Positions 1-9,855 of a DNA stretch of 54,088 bases are shown here, piece by piece. This DNA comes from JALRAP01 sp046302815 (GTDB lineage: Bacteria > Bacteroidota > Bacteroidia > AKYH767-A > OLB10): the NCBI GenBank assembly GCA_046302815.1, contig JBKCHO010000100.1, positions 1 to 54,088 on the forward strand, in the 5' to 3' direction. The translations under genes were made by a program, and so were the position numbers. Position 1 is the first letter of the stretch, and each line of letters starts with the position of its first letter. The notes beneath the pieces are model-generated. The model did no database searches and had not been told where the DNA came from. It saw nothing but the letters and a program-made list of their open reading frames with translations.

Positions 1-696
1 GACTTCATTCAAAAGCAAGAACCCCTGTTTGTTATTTCAGGCAAATTGGGTAAGTTGGAAATTGATTTGGTCAACCGAGAATTCGGAAATAACCCAACCA
101 CCTCGGGTTTCAAAGATTTTAAACCCACAGCCCCCTCTGAAGCTTTAAACAATAAAATAAGAGTAGAAAAAAAAGATGCTTCGCAGTGTAGCATCCGCAT
201 TGGAAGACAGATGTTCGCCAAGAACCATCCAGATTATATCCCTTTTCAAATTACCAATACGGTATTGGGAGGTTATTTCGGCTCAAGGCTGATGTCCAAC
301 ATTCGAGAAGACAAAGGTTACACCTATGGTATAGGTTCCGTAATGGTCCCATTTTCATCCAGTGGTATGTTTTTCATTTCCACAGAAGTTGGTAAGGATG
401 TTTGCGATGCGGCAGTTGGGGAAATTTACAATGAGCTGTCTAGGCTTTCCAATGATCCTCCAAATCAAGAGGAGTTGCAAGTTGTCAAAAACTATCTCTT
501 AGGCGAATTTCAGCGTAGTCTTGATGGACCATTCGCATTGGCAGATCGCTTTAAATCGCTACACTTGCATGGTCTGGAGTATGATTATTTAAATAAATAT
601 CTGGATATTTTGAATAGCTTTTCAAGTAAGCAACTTGTAGAAATGGCTTCCAAGTACTTCAATTCAAATGAATTTGTCGAGGTTATAGCTGGTTAA
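1..696 (+). CDS. M16 family (insulinase/pitrilysin-like) metallopeptidase, C-terminal part, 5' end outside window
   Basis: The reading frame is open from base 1, so the gene starts upstream and only its last 231 residues are visible; a TTG at 46 is internal and not a start. The segment RLMSNIREDKGYTYGIGS (residues about 97-114 of the visible part) is the hallmark of the C-terminal substrate-binding half of M16 peptidases, with the conserved R and Y that contact substrate. The zinc motif HxxEH is not in the visible part; either it lies upstream or this is the non-catalytic partner of a two-subunit enzyme, as is common in Bacteroidota. The family cleaves unfolded peptides in the periplasm. It is the last gene of its unit: a 222-base gap follows. 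Confidence 0.85.
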   Translation, partial: DFIQKQEPLFVISGKLGKLEIDLVNREFGNNPTTSGFKDFKPTAPSEALNNKIRVEKKDASQCSIRIGRQMFAKNHPDYIPFQITNTVLGGYFGSRLMSNIREDKGYTYGIGSVMVPFSSSGMFFISTEVGKDVCDAAVGEIYNELSRLSNDPPNQEELQVVKNYLLGEFQRSLDGPFALADRFKSLHLHGLEYDYLNKYLDILNSFSSKQLVEMASKYFNSNEFVEVIAG

Positions 697-865
697 AGGT
701 AGGATATCAACTACCTGCCCAATTTAAAATTAGCTGTAAATCAAATACTACAATCCTTCCGGGGCCTGCATCCCTGTCCCCAAAATTGTCGTCTTCAAAA
801 ACAGAAGAATTGGCGCTTATTCATGTCATACATTAATGTATAGTACATTTTTCACTCCGCTTTAC

Positions 866-873
866 TAAATTTG
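866..873 (+). promoter_or_regulatory. Bacteroidota -7 promoter box TAAATTTG
   Basis: Matches the TAnnTTTG consensus of the Bacteroidota primary sigma factor and lies 45 bases before the TTG start of the giant repeat protein. I see no clear -33 TTG at the usual 19-21 base spacing, so the call rests on the -7 box and its position. Confidence 0.4.
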
Positions 874-918
874 TTAAATCCCTGAATTGTCTTCATACCA
901 TATCTAAAATCAAATCCC

Positions 919-3900
919 TTGAAAAAACATTTACTCCTGTTGATCATCTTAGGCTGGAGTCTTTTGCACTCCACCGAGACTAAAGCCAGCCATGGAATGG
1001 GCGGCGAATTGACATGGACATGCCAGCCTAACGGTCAGTTCAAGTTCAGACTGAAATTTTACAGGGATTGCAGTGGGATTCCTGCTCCCAACAGTGTTAC
1101 ACTCACAACGACCGTTCCAGGTGTGCCAAACATTCCTATGCCAAGAGTGCAGATTAACGACATTTCTCCTAAGGGCTTAATACCAGCAGGAACGGCGGCC
1201 TGTCCAACTTGCGCTACAGGCACAGCCAATATTGGACTCGTTGAAGAAGATGTTTACGAATCAGCTCCAATAACCTTAAATGGAACACCTCCTGCCGCAG
1301 GATGGCAATTCTATTGGGGCGAATGTTGTAGAAGCGGCTCCATCAACAATATAACCAACCCTGGGACTATCGGATTCCGCATCAGGGCCATCATGTACCC
1401 ATACAACCCATCTGGTGTTGCTCAAAATACCAACCCATGCTTCGACTCTTCCCCATACTTTGCCGAGAAACCATCCACCATCATTTGCACAGGCTATCCA
1501 TTTACATATAACCCAAATGCTATAGACCCGGAGTTGGACTCGCTCAGATATGAATGGGGAGCCCCACTTACCGATACCGGAACACCTGTAGCTTGGGCTC
1601 CTGGCTACAATCAAAACAGCCAGCTTCCCTCCACCACTCAGAACCCCAACAATGTTGCAGCAACAATCAATCCCACTACAGGTGAAATTGCTTACACTTC
1701 CTTCACAGGAGGATATTTTGCTACTGTTGTTAAAGTTACAGCCTACAAGTGCAATATCAAGGTGGCTGAAATTTTCCGCGAAATCAATGTAGTTCTCAAT
1801 AACAATTGCCCTACTACAGGTGGACAAACAAACGCTCCTCCAATTGTGAACCCACCGTTCCCCGATCCTGTAACAGGACTTTTTACAAGCTATATCGATA
1901 CAGTATATGCAGGAGACACCGTTAGATTCCAATTTAGTGCAACCGATTTCCAAACATTCAACAACGGCACTCCACAAACGGTGACCATCGAGGCTTCCGG
2001 CGCCGAGTTCGGAACAAACTTCTCTAGCACCACCAATGGCTGCGTGATCCCTCCATGCGCAACACTTGCCCCCGCTAGTCCAACTTTACTAAGCCCTAAC
2101 CTTGTTTCACAGGCACCATTTGCAACAGTCACCAATTTCACATGGGTCACCAATTGTCAACAAGTAGAAGGTTTGGATACAAACTGCAGACGGATTGTCA
2201 ATACATACAACTTCGTTATCAAAGCCAGAGACAATTACTGCCCGGCCAATGCTTCCTCCATTAAAACAATAACCATCGTAATCGTCAGACCGCCCAAACT
2301 TGATCCACCAGTTTTACGATGCGCTTCAATTAATCTTGATGGTAGTGTAAACCTAACTTGGAACAAATCCACTCCAAGAGATACCCAAAATACTTGGTAC
2401 GCATACGACATTTACGCCTCACTCAACCAAGCTGGACCGTACCAATATGTGGATAGTATAAAAACCGGTTTTTTGAATCCAGCCTCGTATAGCTATGTCC
2501 ATTCAGCCGCATCCCTGAATGCCTTGTTCGGAACCAATGCCCAACAACAGTCTATTTACTATTATCTAAAAACTCGATCGGGCTGCGATGGGGATAGCGT
2601 TTCTGATTCATCCAACATTCTTCGGACCATAAAACTCGATGCGGTATTGAACGGAACCAATGCAGACCTGTCTTGGAATGCACTCTCAACACCTCCCTTA
2701 AGCTCACACTCTGGTAACAAATACATGATCCACAGGGAATTTCCTGCTGGTACATGGACTTTGATCGATAGCACATTCAACCTTAATTATACGGATACAT
2801 TTCCGCAAACACAATGCGTTGCTGACATCGTCTACCGAGTTTCGTTAGCCGACAGTAGCGGTTGTATCTCGTGGTCATCTACCGATACGGTTTTTGTTAA
2901 TAACCCAAACCCCGTTGTGGTCATTCAACCATTGAACCCAGTTGTTTGCGTTGGGACAAATGTTGTGCTGACTTGCCAAACCGTAGGTAACACCTATTTA
3001 TGGAGCACCGGACAAATCACACAAAGCATAACTGTTGTAAATACTGGAACATACACGGTCACCGTAACAGTTGCAGGAGGTTGTTCTGGTACCGACTCAA
3101 CAGTAGTAACCGTTGCTGCCCCACCACAGCCAGCCATTTCTGGAACCAACATTATTTGCGCGGATGGGTCAACAATTTTTGATGCCGGCCCAGGTTATTC
3201 AATCTATCAGTGGTCTGGTGGATTGGGTAATACGCAACAAGTCTCCCCTACGGTTAGTGGAACATATACTGTAACCGTCACAGATGCCAACGGCTGTACC
3301 GGTAGTGCAACCAGAAGCCTAACCGTAAACCCTGTCCCCGTCCCCACAATCACAGGAAATGATACCATATGCGCTGGAGCATCATCTATACTGAATGCAG
3401 GAGGAGGATTTTCATCTTACCAATGGTCAGGTGGATTAGGAAGTGCTCAAACTTCATCAGCATCCATACCCGGAAACTACATTGTAACTGTTACGAACGG
3501 CTTCGGCTGTACTGGAACAGACACCCTGACGCTCGTAGTGAATCCCAACCCTTCACCAACCATCGCAGGAGATTCCACCATCTGCGCTGGAACTTCTACC
3601 ACTCTGAGCGCAGGCCCTGGATACTCCAGTTACCAATGGTCATCCGGTTTGGGAACAACTCAAACTGTTTCTCCCTCCATCCAAGGAACATATACTGTTA
3701 CCGTAACCTCAGCACAAGGATGCACCGGAACAGATCAACTGTTTTTGACCGTTTATGCCAACCCTGTTGCAACCATTTCTGGTGACCTCGACGCTTGTCA
3801 GGGAGCCAATGCTACCTTGAATGCCAATACGGGAATGACCACATACCAATGGAGCAACGGTCTTTCCTCTGCTACCATCAACCCTGGTACCGCTGGCCCC

Positions 3901-6900
3901 TACACCGTCACCATCACAGATGCCAACGGATGTACCGACAGCGAAACAACCAGCGTAGTCATATTCCCCAATCCCACTCCTGCGATTACAGGTAACGATA
4001 CCATCTGCGATGGTCAGCAATCCGTTTTCGATGCGGGCGCATACAACTCCTATCAGTGGTCGGGCGGACTCGGTGCCACCCAAAATGTTACCGTCACTGC
4101 AAATGGAACCTACACCGTGACCGTAACCGACAACAACGGATGTACCGGAACCGATTCTCAAGCCCTGGTGGTGAACCTCAACCCTGTTCCCGTAATCACC
4201 GGCGACTCCACCATCTGCGATGGAACATCCACCACATTCGATGCGGGACCTTACACTTCGTTCGTTTGGAGTGATGGATCATCCGGACAAACATTCTCCT
4301 CTTCATCGGCAGGAACCTATACCGTTACCGTAACCGATAACAATGGGTGTATCGGGGATGACCAGATTACCCTCATCGTAAATGCTAACCCCGTAGCCCA
4401 AATCAACGGCGACTTCGATGCTTGCCAAGGATTCACAGCAACGCTCGATGCCAATCCCGGAATGGCCACCTACCAATGGAGCAACGGTCTTTCCTCTGCT
4501 ACCATCAACCCCGGAGCTGCAGGACCCTACACCGTCACCATCACCGATGCCAACGGATGTACCGACAGTGTAACAACCAGCGTAGTCATATTCCCCAATC
4601 CCACCCCTATTATCACTGGCGTTGACACCATTTGCGATGGGGACCAGTCCATCTTCGATGCGGGCGCATACAACTCCTATCAGTGGTCGGGCGGACTTGG
4701 TGCCACCCAAAATGTTACCGTTACCGCAAATGGAACTTACACCGTGACCGTAACCGACAACAACGGCTGTACCGGAACCGATTCTCAAGCCCTGGTGGTG
4801 AACCTCAACCCTGTTCCCGTAATCACCGGCGACTCCACCATCTGCGATGGAACATCCACCACATTCGATGCGGGTCCATACTCTTCATTCGTTTGGAGTG
4901 ATGGATCATCCGGACAAACAATCTCCTCTTCATCGGCAGGAACCTATACCGTTACCGTTACCGACAACAACGGATGTATCGGTAATGATCAGATTACCTT
5001 AATCGTAAACGCAAACCCCGTAGCCCAAATCAACGGCGACTTCGATGCTTGCCAAGGATTCACAGCAACGCTCGATGCCAATCCAGGAATGGCCACCTAC
5101 CACTGGAGCAACGGCCTGTCCTCTGCCACAATCAACCCTGGTACCGCCGGCTCATACACCGTCACCATCACCGATGCCAACGGATGTACCGACAGTGTAA
5201 CAACCAGCGTAGTCATCTTCCCCAATCCCACTCCTGTTATCACAGGCGTTGACACCATTTGCGATGGAGACCAGTCCATCTTCGATGCGGGCGCATACAA
5301 CTCCTATCAGTGGTCGGGCGGACTTGGTGCCACCCAAAATGTTACCGTCACCGCAAATGGAACCTACACCGTTACTGTCACCGACAACAACGGCTGTACC
5401 GGAACCGATTCTCAAGCCCTGGTGGTGAATCTCAACCCTGTTCCCGTAATCACCGGCGACTCCACCATCTGCGATGGAACATCCACCACATTCGATGCGG
5501 GACCATACTCTTCATTCGTTTGGAGTGATGGATCATCCGGACAAACATTCTCGTCCTCCTCTGCCGGAACTTACACTGTTACCGTAACCGATAACAATGG
5601 GTGTATCGGAGATGACCAGATTACCTTAATCGTAAACGCAAACCCCGTAGCCCAAATCAACGGCGACTTCGATGCTTGCCAAGGATTCACAGCAACGCTC
5701 GATGCCAATCCAGGAATGGCCACCTACCAATGGAGCAACGGCCTGTCCTCTGCCACAATCAACCCTGGTACCGCCGGCTCATACACCGTCACCATCACCG
5801 ATGCCAACGGATGTACCGACAGTGTAACAACCAGCGTAGTCATATTCCCCAATCCCACTCCTGTTATCACTGGCGTTGACACCATTTGCGATGGGGACCA
5901 GTCCATCTTCGATGCGGGCGCATACAACTCCTATCAGTGGTCGGGCGGACTTGGTGCCACACAAAATGTTACCGTTACCGCAAATGGAACTTACACCGTT
6001 ACCGTAACCGACAACAACGGCTGTACCGGAACCGATTCTCAAGCCCTGGTGGTGAATCTCAACCCTGTTCCCGTAATCACCGGCGACTCCACCATTTGCG
6101 ATGGAACATCCACAACATTCGATGCGGGTCCATACTCTTCATTCATTTGGAGTGATGGATCATTCGGACAAACGATCACTACCGGAATTGCAGGAACTTA
6201 CACCGTAACCGTAACCGACAACAACGGATGTATTGGATCAACATCCCAATTACTTATTGTAAACGATATCCCTACAGGATCGATTTTTGGTAGTACCGCC
6301 ATTTGTTTTGGTGATCAAACTCCGTTGTACTTCAATTTCACAGGAGAAGCTCCGTTCACATTTACATACACGGATGGGGTATCGAATTTCGGTCCCATAA
6401 CCATCGGAACAACCACTACAGACATACCCGTAAGTCCACAGAGCTCCGCCTCCTATTCGATTGTTTCATTAGACGACAACAATTGTCCAGGCACCTTCGT
6501 CGGAATTGCAGATGTTGTTGTCAACCCTCTTCCAACCCCGACCATAACGGGAGATTTCGAAATCTGCGATGGCGATTCCTCTACTTTGAGTGCTACACCG
6601 GGATTTGTTGATTACAACTGGTCGAATGGCGTTAACAACCCATTGAATACCGTTACTACTGCTGGAAATTATGTAGTGGTGGTTACCGACACCAATGGAT
6701 GCCAAGGTTCCACGAATATTGATTTCCTCGTAAATCAAACACCAGTTGCCAGCTTCACCCATGTTCCAAGTAGTGATTGTAATACGCCCAGGATATTTTT
6801 CACAAACACATCCACCTATCCTCCACTCTCCTCATTCACATGGGATTTCGGCGACACCACTGGAACCAACCAACTCAATCCGATACACATATATGAGAAC

Positions 6901-7509
6901 CAAGGAACTTATACTGCCACCCTTTACATAATGACCCCATTTGGTTGTGCTGACACCGTCTCCAATGATGTGGAGGTGATTTTTTATCCTTTGGCTGAAG
7001 CTGATTTCAAATTTGATCCAGAATTTGCCAATGTTTTCAATGGCAAGATTCAGTTCACCGATCTATCAGTAAATGCTGTTTCGTGGTCTTGGGATTTTGG
7101 CGATGGCTCGGGAGTTGTCGATCAAAACCCATCCCATTACTTCAATGAAGTAGGCGATTTCCCTGTAACATTGACCGTTTTAAATATCAACGGTTGTCCT
7201 GATAAAATCACACGACCCGTAATGGTGAATCCTTTCTATATACCGAACGCCTTTACACCAAATGATGATGGCATCAACGACTTTTTCTTCAATGCAGGTT
7301 ATGATCTAGATGTGCTAACATTTGAGATGTCTATTTTCAATCGTTGGGGGCAAACCGTATATCAAACCGATAGCTGGCTGAAATTCTGGGATGGCAAAAC
7401 CGACGATGGAGCTTTGGCACCTGAAGGGGTTTACTCCTACGCTATAAAAGTCAAAACCAGAGGCGGGAAAGAACATGTATTCCACGGCATAACCACGCTG
7501 GTTCGTTAA
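919..7509 (+). CDS. Giant secreted repeat protein: Ig-like and PKD domains with T9SS type B sorting domain
   Basis: A 2196-residue protein, probably a surface adhesin or matrix component. The TTG start is chosen because it opens a signal peptide (KKHLLLLIILGW, cleavage near KA-SHG) and no ATG lies upstream. Order: signal peptide 1-24; an N-terminal domain beginning SHGMGGELTW (about 25-455) that recurs in other Bacteroidota CTD proteins; a Cys-containing FnIII-like pair (458-660); about 18 short Ig-like domains of roughly 70 residues, each with an ITG-D-TIC opening and a TYTVTVTDNNGC closing (660-1925); two PKD domains with WDFGD motifs (about 1925-2105); and a gliding-type C-terminal domain (IPNAFTPNDDGIND, FNRWGQTVYQT; about 2110-2196). 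Export by T9SS and surface attachment are inferred from that last domain. Twelve Ig-like domains form a near-identical tandem array. Ligand unknown. Confidence 0.9.
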   Translation: MKKHLLLLIILGWSLLHSTETKASHGMGGELTWTCQPNGQFKFRLKFYRDCSGIPAPNSVTLTTTVPGVPNIPMPRVQINDISPKGLIPAGTAACPTCATGTANIGLVEEDVYESAPITLNGTPPAAGWQFYWGECCRSGSINNITNPGTIGFRIRAIMYPYNPSGVAQNTNPCFDSSPYFAEKPSTIICTGYPFTYNPNAIDPELDSLRYEWGAPLTDTGTPVAWAPGYNQNSQLPSTTQNPNNVAATINPTTGEIAYTSFTGGYFATVVKVTAYKCNIKVAEIFREINVVLNNNCPTTGGQTNAPPIVNPPFPDPVTGLFTSYIDTVYAGDTVRFQFSATDFQTFNNGTPQTVTIEASGAEFGTNFSSTTNGCVIPPCATLAPASPTLLSPNLVSQAPFATVTNFTWVTNCQQVEGLDTNCRRIVNTYNFVIKARDNYCPANASSIKTITIVIVRPPKLDPPVLRCASINLDGSVNLTWNKSTPRDTQNTWYAYDIYASLNQAGPYQYVDSIKTGFLNPASYSYVHSAASLNALFGTNAQQQSIYYYLKTRSGCDGDSVSDSSNILRTIKLDAVLNGTNADLSWNALSTPPLSSHSGNKYMIHREFPAGTWTLIDSTFNLNYTDTFPQTQCVADIVYRVSLADSSGCISWSSTDTVFVNNPNPVVVIQPLNPVVCVGTNVVLTCQTVGNTYLWSTGQITQSITVVNTGTYTVTVTVAGGCSGTDSTVVTVAAPPQPAISGTNIICADGSTIFDAGPGYSIYQWSGGLGNTQQVSPTVSGTYTVTVTDANGCTGSATRSLTVNPVPVPTITGNDTICAGASSILNAGGGFSSYQWSGGLGSAQTSSASIPGNYIVTVTNGFGCTGTDTLTLVVNPNPSPTIAGDSTICAGTSTTLSAGPGYSSYQWSSGLGTTQTVSPSIQGTYTVTVTSAQGCTGTDQLFLTVYANPVATISGDLDACQGANATLNANTGMTTYQWSNGLSSATINPGTAGPYTVTITDANGCTDSETTSVVIFPNPTPAITGNDTICDGQQSVFDAGAYNSYQWSGGLGATQNVTVTANGTYTVTVTDNNGCTGTDSQALVVNLNPVPVITGDSTICDGTSTTFDAGPYTSFVWSDGSSGQTFSSSSAGTYTVTVTDNNGCIGDDQITLIVNANPVAQINGDFDACQGFTATLDANPGMATYQWSNGLSSATINPGAAGPYTVTITDANGCTDSVTTSVVIFPNPTPIITGVDTICDGDQSIFDAGAYNSYQWSGGLGATQNVTVTANGTYTVTVTDNNGCTGTDSQALVVNLNPVPVITGDSTICDGTSTTFDAGPYSSFVWSDGSSGQTISSSSAGTYTVTVTDNNGCIGNDQITLIVNANPVAQINGDFDACQGFTATLDANPGMATYHWSNGLSSATINPGTAGSYTVTITDANGCTDSVTTSVVIFPNPTPVITGVDTICDGDQSIFDAGAYNSYQWSGGLGATQNVTVTANGTYTVTVTDNNGCTGTDSQALVVNLNPVPVITGDSTICDGTSTTFDAGPYSSFVWSDGSSGQTFSSSSAGTYTVTVTDNNGCIGDDQITLIVNANPVAQINGDFDACQGFTATLDANPGMATYQWSNGLSSATINPGTAGSYTVTITDANGCTDSVTTSVVIFPNPTPVITGVDTICDGDQSIFDAGAYNSYQWSGGLGATQNVTVTANGTYTVTVTDNNGCTGTDSQALVVNLNPVPVITGDSTICDGTSTTFDAGPYSSFIWSDGSFGQTITTGIAGTYTVTVTDNNGCIGSTSQLLIVNDIPTGSIFGSTAICFGDQTPLYFNFTGEAPFTFTYTDGVSNFGPITIGTTTTDIPVSPQSSASYSIVSLDDNNCPGTFVGIADVVVNPLPTPTITGDFEICDGDSSTLSATPGFVDYNWSNGVNNPLNTVTTAGNYVVVVTDTNGCQGSTNIDFLVNQTPVASFTHVPSSDCNTPRIFFTNTSTYPPLSSFTWDFGDTTGTNQLNPIHIYENQGTYTATLYIMTPFGCADTVSNDVEVIFYPLAEADFKFDPEFANVFNGKIQFTDLSVNAVSWSWDFGDGSGVVDQNPSHYFNEVGDFPVTLTVLNINGCPDKITRPVMVNPFYIPNAFTPNDDGINDFFFNAGYDLDVLTFEMSIFNRWGQTVYQTDSWLKFWDGKTDDGALAPEGVYSYAIKVKTRGGKEHVFHGITTLVR
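3760..6267 (+). repeat. Four in-frame tandem copies of a 627-bp (209-residue) three-domain unit
   Basis: Copies run 3760-4386, 4387-5013, 5014-5640 and 5641-6267 with no spacer, each starting at an AAC-CCN (Asn-Pro) codon pair. Each encodes three Ig-like domains, opening NPVA.I.GD.DAC, NPTP.ITG.DTIC and NPVPVITGDSTIC. Copies 3 and 4 differ by a single base over the stretch I compared at the start of the unit (CAC/CAA, His/Gln). Copy 1 has a diverged first domain and copy 4 a diverged end, as expected when the middle of an array expands by unequal exchange or gene conversion. Confidence 0.95.
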
Positions 7510-7524
7510 AAACAGTATTCCTAT

Positions 7525-7560
7525 GAAAAGAGGGGGCTATCAAAAAAGCCCCCTCTTTTC
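7525..7560 (+). terminator. Rho-independent terminator after the giant repeat gene
   Basis: A perfect 13-bp stem (7525-7537 with 7548-7560: GAAAAGAGGGGGC and its complement) around a 10-base loop, 16 bases after the stop codon. The T-rich end of the stem supplies the U-tract; it separates this gene from the next secreted protein. Confidence 0.85.
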
Positions 7561-7587
7561 ATTAACACCTCTGATGCCATTTTAGAA

Positions 7588-7595
7588 TAACTTTG
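7588..7595 (+). promoter_or_regulatory. -7 promoter box TAACTTTG
   Basis: Fits TAnnTTTG, lies just after the terminator at 7525-7560 and 64 bases before the next ATG. It suggests that the second secreted protein is transcribed independently. No convincing -33 element. Confidence 0.45.
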
Positions 7596-7659
7596 TAGCT
7601 CAAAGACACTAAAAATCAGTTTAGGTCGTTAGTCCGTTCACAGCGTATAAACCGTCAGA

Positions 7660-9723
7660 ATGTTGCTTTCCCACACTTTTTATCGTAGCATTCAATCCAT
7701 TTGGCTGACAGTGGCCCTATTGGTAGCCTCATACGGGACGGCCAACTGCCAATTGAATCCACCCTCCATCCGATGTATCTCGGTTGAAACAAACGGTTCC
7801 GTGACTCTCTCTTATGTGACTACCGCCGATACCGGATCAGCCTTTGGAGGTTATTTCATTTATGGAAGCCCCTCGCCCAACGGACCTTTCAGTCTGTATG
7901 ATAGTGTGAAAGTGCATTCGTTACAAACTGTGACCATAAATGGAATAAATGCCAACAACTTCGTATTTCATTTTTACATCAGAACAAGGGAGGGGCTCGG
8001 TGCATTATCCATTCCAAGCGATACACTGAAGTCGATGAGGCTTATATCTACGCCACTTTCCAATGAACTAGCCAAGCTCATATGGAATCCTATTAAAAAT
8101 CCATTCCCATCTACCTCATCAGGAAACTTTGAACTTTACAAGGAAGTAAACCCTGGTGTTTTTACTTGGTTTCGAACAACCACCGACACCACTACCATTG
8201 ATACCAATTTCTTTTGCGATCGTATCGTCAACTATAAGGTGATCATGCAAGATGCATCGGGGTGCCAATCCGTATCATCAATTGATGGAGAACGCTTTCG
8301 AGATACTCGTGGACCCTCGGCCACAAAAATGGACTCTGTAAGTATAGATTTCACAACCGGCGATGTAAGCATCTCGTGGTATCCCGACTCCAGTGCCGAC
8401 ACACAAGGTTATGTTATTTACCAATTCAATGGCGTATCCTATGACTCCATTGGGGCTGTCTCAGGCTTGAATTCGTTGTTCTTCTCATACCCTTCCGCTC
8501 TTTCAAACTCGGAGAGCAATTCCGAAGTATTCAGTGTTGCTGCCTACGACAGCTGTAAAAACCTAAGTCCCGTAGCCGTAAACCATAAAACAATCCATTT
8601 GAAAGCGAACCTTGCGAAATGCGAGGGACTAGCTCTATTGGAATGGACCCCATATTTGAATTTGGAGGGTGGTTTGGCCCGATATGAAATCTGGTATCGA
8701 GAAAACGGAGGTGCCTTTACCCAAGGAGGCAGCACCATTCCTGGAATTCTCACCTACGATTTCCAAATGATGAGTCCGGGCGCCAACTACGAGTTCATGG
8801 TGAGAGCCATTGGAAACTCCAACAAAAGTTCTACTTCCAACCTGGCTGCACTATATGCCGACATATTCGACAAACCTGATTTCCTCTATGTGAGATATGC
8901 CACGGTTACGGGTTCTAGCGCCACTGTAAGAGTTCATGCCGACCCCAACGCCGATACCAAATCCTACCATCTGTACAGAGGAACCTCTGAAACCGGAAGC
9001 TTCAACGAAATTGATTCTTCACCCTACAATCCCACCGGCGACTTAACCTTTGTTGATAATGGTGCAAACGCTGACAAGGCACCCGTTTACTACAAGGTAG
9101 CAGCTCGTGATTCATGCGGCATTGAATTCTTTTCGCAAAATACCGTCTCAACCATTTTCCTGCAAGCGGAGGGTGGCAACGACTATGTAAGCAGACTGAA
9201 TTGGACTGTTTGCTCCGGATGGGATGGTCCCGTTGCCGATTATAAAGTAGTCAGGGTTTATAGTGGAATAATCACATCGGAAATCGCAGGCCAAACTTCT
9301 CCCGACACTCTGGAATTCAAAGAAGATGTTAGCAACCTGAGTACGCCAGATGGCAACTTCTGTTATGTCATCATGTCAACCGAAACGGGACCGAACCAAT
9401 ATGGCTTCTCCGATATTTCTTATTCTAACATCGACTGTTCTCCACAAGAGCCTATAGCATTCGTTCCAAATGCATTCACTCCTGGAGGTTTGAACCCCGT
9501 TTTCGCTCCAGTAATCAGGTTTAATAACGACTCCGAATATCAGATGCTCATCTATAACAGATGGGGTCAACTTGTTTTTGAAACCAAATCCATTCTTGAA
9601 GGATGGGATGGCACCCAAAACGGTCAGGATGCCCAACAAGGGACCTATTTTTACTCCATAAAATCCAAAGGGCTGAATGGCAACGAGATAGCAAAAAGCG
9701 GCTTGCTGCATCTGATCCGCTAA
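7660..9723 (+). CDS. Secreted FnIII-like repeat protein with T9SS type B sorting domain
   Basis: 687 residues. A signal peptide is visible (residues 1-30, hydrophobic IWLTVALLVASYG, cleavage near TANCQ). The body consists of about six beta-sandwich, FnIII-like modules, several carrying a conserved Cys. The C-terminal 85 or so residues form a gliding-motility-type sorting domain (FVPNAFTPGG, IYNRWGQLVFET, GWDG), so export by T9SS and surface linkage are inferred. Residues 32-220 look homologous to residues 458-660 of the preceding giant protein (PP.IRC...GSV near the start, then matching Ser-Gly-Cys blocks), so the two genes share a module and may work together at the cell surface. No enzymatic motif. 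The FTPGG variant lacks the usual NDDGIND acidic run of this domain. Confidence 0.85.
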   Translation: MLLSHTFYRSIQSIWLTVALLVASYGTANCQLNPPSIRCISVETNGSVTLSYVTTADTGSAFGGYFIYGSPSPNGPFSLYDSVKVHSLQTVTINGINANNFVFHFYIRTREGLGALSIPSDTLKSMRLISTPLSNELAKLIWNPIKNPFPSTSSGNFELYKEVNPGVFTWFRTTTDTTTIDTNFFCDRIVNYKVIMQDASGCQSVSSIDGERFRDTRGPSATKMDSVSIDFTTGDVSISWYPDSSADTQGYVIYQFNGVSYDSIGAVSGLNSLFFSYPSALSNSESNSEVFSVAAYDSCKNLSPVAVNHKTIHLKANLAKCEGLALLEWTPYLNLEGGLARYEIWYRENGGAFTQGGSTIPGILTYDFQMMSPGANYEFMVRAIGNSNKSSTSNLAALYADIFDKPDFLYVRYATVTGSSATVRVHADPNADTKSYHLYRGTSETGSFNEIDSSPYNPTGDLTFVDNGANADKAPVYYKVAARDSCGIEFFSQNTVSTIFLQAEGGNDYVSRLNWTVCSGWDGPVADYKVVRVYSGIITSEIAGQTSPDTLEFKEDVSNLSTPDGNFCYVIMSTETGPNQYGFSDISYSNIDCSPQEPIAFVPNAFTPGGLNPVFAPVIRFNNDSEYQMLIYNRWGQLVFETKSILEGWDGTQNGQDAQQGTYFYSIKSKGLNGNEIAKSGLLHLIR

Positions 9724-9783
9724 ACAAGGGTTGAGTGAAACTTGTATAACCTCGCTTAGAGAGGGTCTAAAGCCTTAAATTGC

Positions 9784-9791
9784 TACCTTTG
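9784..9791 (+). promoter_or_regulatory. -7 promoter box TACCTTTG upstream of guaB
   Basis: Matches TAnnTTTG, 64 bases before the guaB ATG, in a 132-base gap that otherwise shows nothing I can name. Confidence 0.45.
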
Positions 9792-9855
9792 TGGACATAT
9801 TGCATTCGTGGTTTCGAACCCGAATTTTGGACCCACTTAACCTCAAAAATAAGCC

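Noticed and set aside
1276..6042. Many open frames on the minus strand and in other plus frames across the giant repeat gene, several recurring every 627 bases
   Set aside because: They mirror the stop-poor repeats of the plus-strand gene, have biased or nonsensical composition, and repeat with its period; the frame at 919-7509 has signal peptide, domains and sorting tail.
3760..6267. Tandem repeats considered as a CRISPR or non-coding satellite
   Set aside because: The unit is 627 bp, contiguous without spacers and kept in frame with a clear domain structure.
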